From assembly GCF_000270245.1 (NCBI RefSeq), contig NC_015635.1:2914001-2978000 (forward strand): DNA of 64,000 bases, in the 5' to 3' direction. A program made the translations under genes and the position numbers. The DNA comes from Microlunatus phosphovorus NM-1 (GTDB lineage: Bacteria; Actinomycetota; Actinomycetes; Propionibacteriales; Propionibacteriaceae). The notes beneath the pieces were generated by a model. The model ran no database searches. It had not been told where the DNA came from and was given only the letters and a program-made list of their open reading frames with translations. This document shows positions 60,988-64,000 of this stretch, in pieces. The stretch's first letter is position 1; each line of letters opens with the position of its first letter.

Positions 60988-61063
60988 GTGAATCTGCTCA
61001 CAGGTGAGCTTGCTCACGCGTGGCTCCGATCACGTGAGTCTGCTCGCGAGTGACTCTGCTCAC
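60988..61063. promoter_or_regulatory. array of four near-palindromic 14-bp sites
   Basis: GTGAATCTGCTCAC (60988), GTGAGCTTGCTCAC (61004, perfect palindrome), GTGAGTCTGCTCGC (61034) and GTGACTCTGCTCAC (61050). Start-to-start spacing is 16, 30 and 16 bases, i.e. two equal pairs. Located 49-124 bases upstream of the PBP start and 97-172 bases upstream of the TetR start. Confidence 0.7.
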
Positions 61064-61121
61064 AGGGGCACTCATCCGCGCCGCACCCTCTGGCGCGATC
61101 GGCGCATCTACCCTAAGGTCG

Positions 61122-61143
61122 ATCCCGACACAGATGTCGGGAT
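61122..61143. promoter_or_regulatory. TetR autoregulatory operator (inverted repeat)
   Basis: ATCCCGACA and TGTCGGGAT form perfect 9-base arms around CAGA, ending 16 bases before the TetR ATG. Confidence 0.7.
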
Positions 61144-61159
61144 TTGGCGAAAGGACGCT

Positions 61160-61777
61160 ATGGTCGACCTCAGCACGCCGACCGCCCGAGGCGGGTACGC
61201 CAAGGGTGACGCGCGCCGCGAGCACATCCTCGAGGTCGCCACCGAGATCTTCGGGACCCAGGGCTTCCGGGCCGCCACCATGCTGCAGATCGCGGCTGCC
61301 TGCGACATCTCCCGTACCGGCCTGCTGCACCATTTTCCGACCAAGGAGAGCCTGCTCGAGGCCGTGCTGGCGCACCGTGACGCCACCAGCGGCGAGCAGC
61401 CGGAACCGAACGACTCCGATCCCCGCGCCCGGCTCCGCCGAATCCTCGCCGTCGTCGAGCACAACGCCACCCAGCCCCGGATCGTCAACCTCTTCTCGGT
61501 GCTGTCGGCCGAGGCGGGCGAGCGAAGCCACCCCGCCCATGACTATTTCGTGCAGCGCTACGACCACCTCCGTGCAGAGCTGCAGGAGGCCTGTCGTACC
61601 TTGGCAGCGACCGATCAGCTTGCTCCTGGGGTTGATCCACACGCGCTGGCTGTCGAGATCATTGCGCTGATGGACGGCCTCCAGGTCCAGTGGGTGCTGG
61701 CGCCGGAGGACATCGATATGGTCGCGATCCTGCGGCACCGGCTGAACGACGCCCTCGCCATCCCGCTCGACGCCTGA
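61160..61777 (+). CDS. TetR-family transcriptional regulator
   Basis: About 205 residues from ATG 61160. N-terminal helix-turn-helix: REHILEVATEIFGTQGFRAATMLQIAAACDISRTGLLHHFPTKESLLEAVL (typical TetR signature, split here over residues 18-68), and a helical ligand domain ending VDPHALAVEIIALMDGLQVQWVL. An upstream GTG at 61004 lies inside the operator array and is less likely. It probably controls the beta-glucosidase gene after it and its own promoter through the palindrome at 61122. Confidence 0.9.
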   Translation: MVDLSTPTARGGYAKGDARREHILEVATEIFGTQGFRAATMLQIAAACDISRTGLLHHFPTKESLLEAVLAHRDATSGEQPEPNDSDPRARLRRILAVVEHNATQPRIVNLFSVLSAEAGERSHPAHDYFVQRYDHLRAELQEACRTLAATDQLAPGVDPHALAVEIIALMDGLQVQWVLAPEDIDMVAILRHRLNDALAIPLDA

Positions 61778-61815
61778 ACCACAACCTCTGAACCACAACC
61801 CCTGAACCGCGACCA
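61774..61815. repeat. 14-bp tandem repeat x3
   Basis: CTGAACCACAACCT, CTGAACCACAACCC and CTGAACCGCGACCA follow each other; the first contains the TetR stop codon, so the duplication repeats the stop. Confidence 0.8.
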
Positions 61816-61845
61816 GCGACACCGAACAACCAACGAAGGAGCAAG

Positions 61846-64000
61846 GTGACCCAGCAGATCCAAAGCGCCAGCGACGAGGCCGTACGCGAACGCGTCGAGT
61901 CCCTCCTGGCCGAGATGACCGTGGCGGAGAAGGCGGGTCAACTGACCCAGTACTTCTACATGGGCTTCATGCGCGACCAGGCCAAGGACGGGGCGCCGAG
62001 CCAGCCGGAGATGGTCGAGGCGGCGATGACGCGGAGCGGGGTCGGCTCGCTGCTGTTCTTGATGGATCCGGCCGAGATCAACCGGCTGCAGCGGATGACC
62101 ATCGAGGGCAACCGGCTCGGCATTCCGGCCCTGGTCGGCTTCGACGTCATCCACGGCTTCCGGACCGTGCTGCCGGTGCCGCTCGCGATGGCTGCCTCGT
62201 GGGACCCGGCGGTGATCGAGCAGGGACAGGCCGTGGCCGGCCGGGAGGCTCGTGCGGTCGGCATCCACTGGGCGTTCTCACCGATGGTCGACATCGCCCG
62301 CGACCCGCGCTGGGGCCGCATCATCGAGGGCGCCGGTGAGGATCCGTACCTCGGTGGGAAGGTCGCCGCCGCTCAGGTCCGTGGATTCCAGGGCTCCGAT
62401 CTGAGCTCCCCCGACAACGTCATCGCCGGTCCCAAGCATTTCGCCGGCTACGGCGCCGCGCTCGGTGGCCGCGACTACGACGAGTCCAACATCTCCGATG
62501 CCGAGCTCTGGAACATCTACTTCCCGCCGTTCAAGGCCGCGATCGACGCCGGGGCCGCGAACATCATGAGCGCCTACATGGACCTCAACGGGGTGCCCGC
62601 GGCCGGCAACCGCTGGCTGCTGACCGAAGTGCTCCGCGACAGCCTCGGCTTCGAGGGTTTCGTGGTCAGCGACGCCCAGGCGGTGCACGACCTGTTCACC
62701 CACCACTTCGCCGCTGACCTCGCCGACGCCGGTGCCCGCGCGCTGAACGCCGGGAACGACATGGAGATGACCTTCGTCGACCCCGCGTTCGACCACCTGG
62801 TCGCCGCGGTCGAGGACGGGCGGGTCTCCATCGAGACCCTGGACACCTCGGTCCGCCGGGTGCTGACGGCCAAGGTCCGGCTCGGCCTGTTCGAGAACCC
62901 GTACGTCGACGAGGCCCGGGCTGCCGAGGTGTTGGTCGATCCGGCACACCGACAGGTCGCCAAGACCGCCGCTCAGCGCTCTGCAGTGCTGCTGCGCAAC
63001 GAGGGCGAGCTGCTGCCGCTGGCGGCCGACGAGCTGTCTTCCGTCGCGGTGATCGGACCGCTGGCTGACTCGCCCCGCGACACGCTCGGACCGTGGATCT
63101 TCGACTACGACCTGGCCGAGACCGTCACCATCCTGGACGGGATCAAGGCCCGCGCCGGCGAAGGCATCGACGTCCAGTACGCGCCCGGTATCCGGCCGGC
63201 GTTTCGGACGTTCCCGTCCATGTTCGACGCCTGGCCGAACAACACCCCCGAGGATCCGGCCGACTTCGACGACGACGCCGAGCTCGCCAAGGCTGTCGAG
63301 CTGGCCCGTGCCAGCGATGTCGCCGTGCTCGTCGCGGGCGAGTGGCAGAACATGATCGGCGAGGGTGCCTCCCGCTCGTCTCTGGAACTCCCCGGCCGTC
63401 AGCTGGAGCTCATCCAGGCCGTCGTCGCCACCGGCACGCCGGTCGTGCTGCTGGTGATGAACGGTCGTCCGCTCGACCTGCGTTGGCCGGCCGAGAACGT
63501 ACCGGCGATCCTCGACATCTGGTATCCGGGCAGCCAGGGCGGCAAGGCCGTCGCCGCACTGCTGTTCGGCGACGACTCCCCCGGCGGCAAGTTGCCGTTC
63601 ACCTGGCCACGGACCGGCGGCCAGGTGCCGATCATCTACAACTACACCCGCAGCCACAAGCCGAACGACCAGTGGCGCCGCTACTGGGATGAGGAGAGCA
63701 CCCCGCTGTACGCGTTCGGCCACGGCCTCAGCTACGGCTCCTTCTCCTACAGCGCACCGACCCTGAGCAGCGAGTCGATCGCGGTCGGCGAGACTCTCAC
63801 CGTCTCGGTGACGGTCGCCAACGAGGGCTCTCGCGCCGCCGATGAGGTCGTGCAGCTCTACATCCACCAGCGGTACGGCACCTCGTCCCGCCCGGTGCGT
63901 GAACTGAAGGGCTTCCAGCGGGTGCCGGTCGAGGCCGGCGCGTCGGCGACGGTCGAGTTCACCCTCGGCCCCGACGAGCTCTCCTACTGGAGCGCTGTGA
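61846..64000 (+). CDS. glycoside hydrolase family 3 beta-glucosidase (3' partial)
   Basis: GTG 61846 has AAGGAG six bases upstream; the frame is open to the window end (718 codons), so the C-terminus is cut off, probably by a few dozen residues. GH3 features in order: VGFDVIHGFRTVLPVPLAMA, RDPRWGRIIEGAGEDPYLGG, AGPKHFAGYGAALGGRDYD, the nucleophile segment GFVVSDAQAV near residue 270, the C-terminal sandwich domain with GEWQNMIGEGASRSSLELPG and WYPGSQGGKAVAALLFGDDSPGGKLPFTWP, and a fibronectin-like end (GHGLSYGSFSY, ELKGFQRVPV). Acts on beta-glucosides, probably in the cytoplasm since no signal peptide is seen. Regulated by the TetR gene just upstream. Confidence 0.93.
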   Translation, partial: MTQQIQSASDEAVRERVESLLAEMTVAEKAGQLTQYFYMGFMRDQAKDGAPSQPEMVEAAMTRSGVGSLLFLMDPAEINRLQRMTIEGNRLGIPALVGFDVIHGFRTVLPVPLAMAASWDPAVIEQGQAVAGREARAVGIHWAFSPMVDIARDPRWGRIIEGAGEDPYLGGKVAAAQVRGFQGSDLSSPDNVIAGPKHFAGYGAALGGRDYDESNISDAELWNIYFPPFKAAIDAGAANIMSAYMDLNGVPAAGNRWLLTEVLRDSLGFEGFVVSDAQAVHDLFTHHFAADLADAGARALNAGNDMEMTFVDPAFDHLVAAVEDGRVSIETLDTSVRRVLTAKVRLGLFENPYVDEARAAEVLVDPAHRQVAKTAAQRSAVLLRNEGELLPLAADELSSVAVIGPLADSPRDTLGPWIFDYDLAETVTILDGIKARAGEGIDVQYAPGIRPAFRTFPSMFDAWPNNTPEDPADFDDDAELAKAVELARASDVAVLVAGEWQNMIGEGASRSSLELPGRQLELIQAVVATGTPVVLLVMNGRPLDLRWPAENVPAILDIWYPGSQGGKAVAALLFGDDSPGGKLPFTWPRTGGQVPIIYNYTRSHKPNDQWRRYWDEESTPLYAFGHGLSYGSFSYSAPTLSSESIAVGETLTVSVTVANEGSRAADEVVQLYIHQRYGTSSRPVRELKGFQRVPVEAGASATVEFTLGPDELSYWSAV

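Noticed and set aside
61004-61159. N-terminal extension of the TetR protein from GTG 61004
   Set aside because: It would be translated through the operator array and the palindrome at 61122; ATG 61160 precedes the HTH domain at the normal distance.

Overview
This is a high-GC actinobacterial chromosome segment. IdeR/DtxR-type iron boxes, many GTG starts, four-base stop/start overlaps (ATGA/GTGA), a DUF222-HNH (13E12-type) protein and a vitamin-K-epoxide-reductase disulfide system all fit Actinobacteria. A Propionibacteriales-like organism (Microlunatus relatives) is my best guess, but this is inference.

Layout. 1-6 kb: the 3' end of a type II 3-dehydroquinate synthase/aminohydroxybenzoate synthase-like gene, a stand-alone adenylation-carrier-thioesterase enzyme, a methyltransferase, a frameshifted polysaccharide deacetylase and a DUF2975 membrane protein. 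6-12.8 kb: two operons with iron boxes (beta-propeller/WxL-like surface protein plus GT14 glycosyltransferase; flavin monooxygenase plus cation/H+ antiporter) and a divergent GH16 glucanase. 12.9-14 kb: ArsR regulator and CDF-like metal transporter. 14.1-18.3 kb: sugar/inositol oxidoreductase operon behind a LacI-type palindrome. 18.4-20.2 kb: HNH protein and a 4 x 52-bp tandem array. 20.2-28.8 kb: six-gene glycan operon (GT2 enzymes, flippase, large membrane protein) with an iron box upstream. 28.9-33.6 kb: surface-protein operon (WxL-like, DUF916-like, degenerate sortase-like) and a divergent surface protein. 33.8-34.5 kb: GntR regulator. 34.6-39.7 kb: ferric-siderophore uptake operon (binding protein, two Ig-like surface proteins, two permeases). 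39.9-49.2 kb: complete enterobactin-type siderophore genes entA-C-E-B-F plus a phosphopantetheinyl transferase. 49.3-56 kb: small unknown protein, three MFS transporters (all disrupted), a beta-lactamase-like lipoprotein, and a DsbA/VKOR pair. 56-64 kb: secreted Ala/Lys-rich phospholipase-D-like protein, class A penicillin-binding protein, TetR regulator and a GH3 beta-glucosidase running off the window end.

How it fits together. Six iron-box-like sites lie upstream of siderophore synthesis, siderophore uptake, the WxL-like surface operon, the glycan operon, the propeller/GT14 operon and the monooxygenase/antiporter operon. The picture is an iron-starvation regulon in which a catecholate siderophore is made and retrieved alongside a remodelled cell surface carrying Ig-like, WxL-like and LAxTG-anchored proteins. 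The two Ig-like surface proteins translationally coupled inside the uptake operon, and the sortase-like protein lacking catalytic residues, are the least expected parts. No FepC-type ATPase and no siderophore esterase are present.

Quality caution. Eight genes carry single frameshifts, most explained by one base in a short homopolymer, and one gene has a single in-frame stop. Sequencing/assembly error is at least as likely as real gene decay. I found no tRNA, rRNA or CRISPR array.
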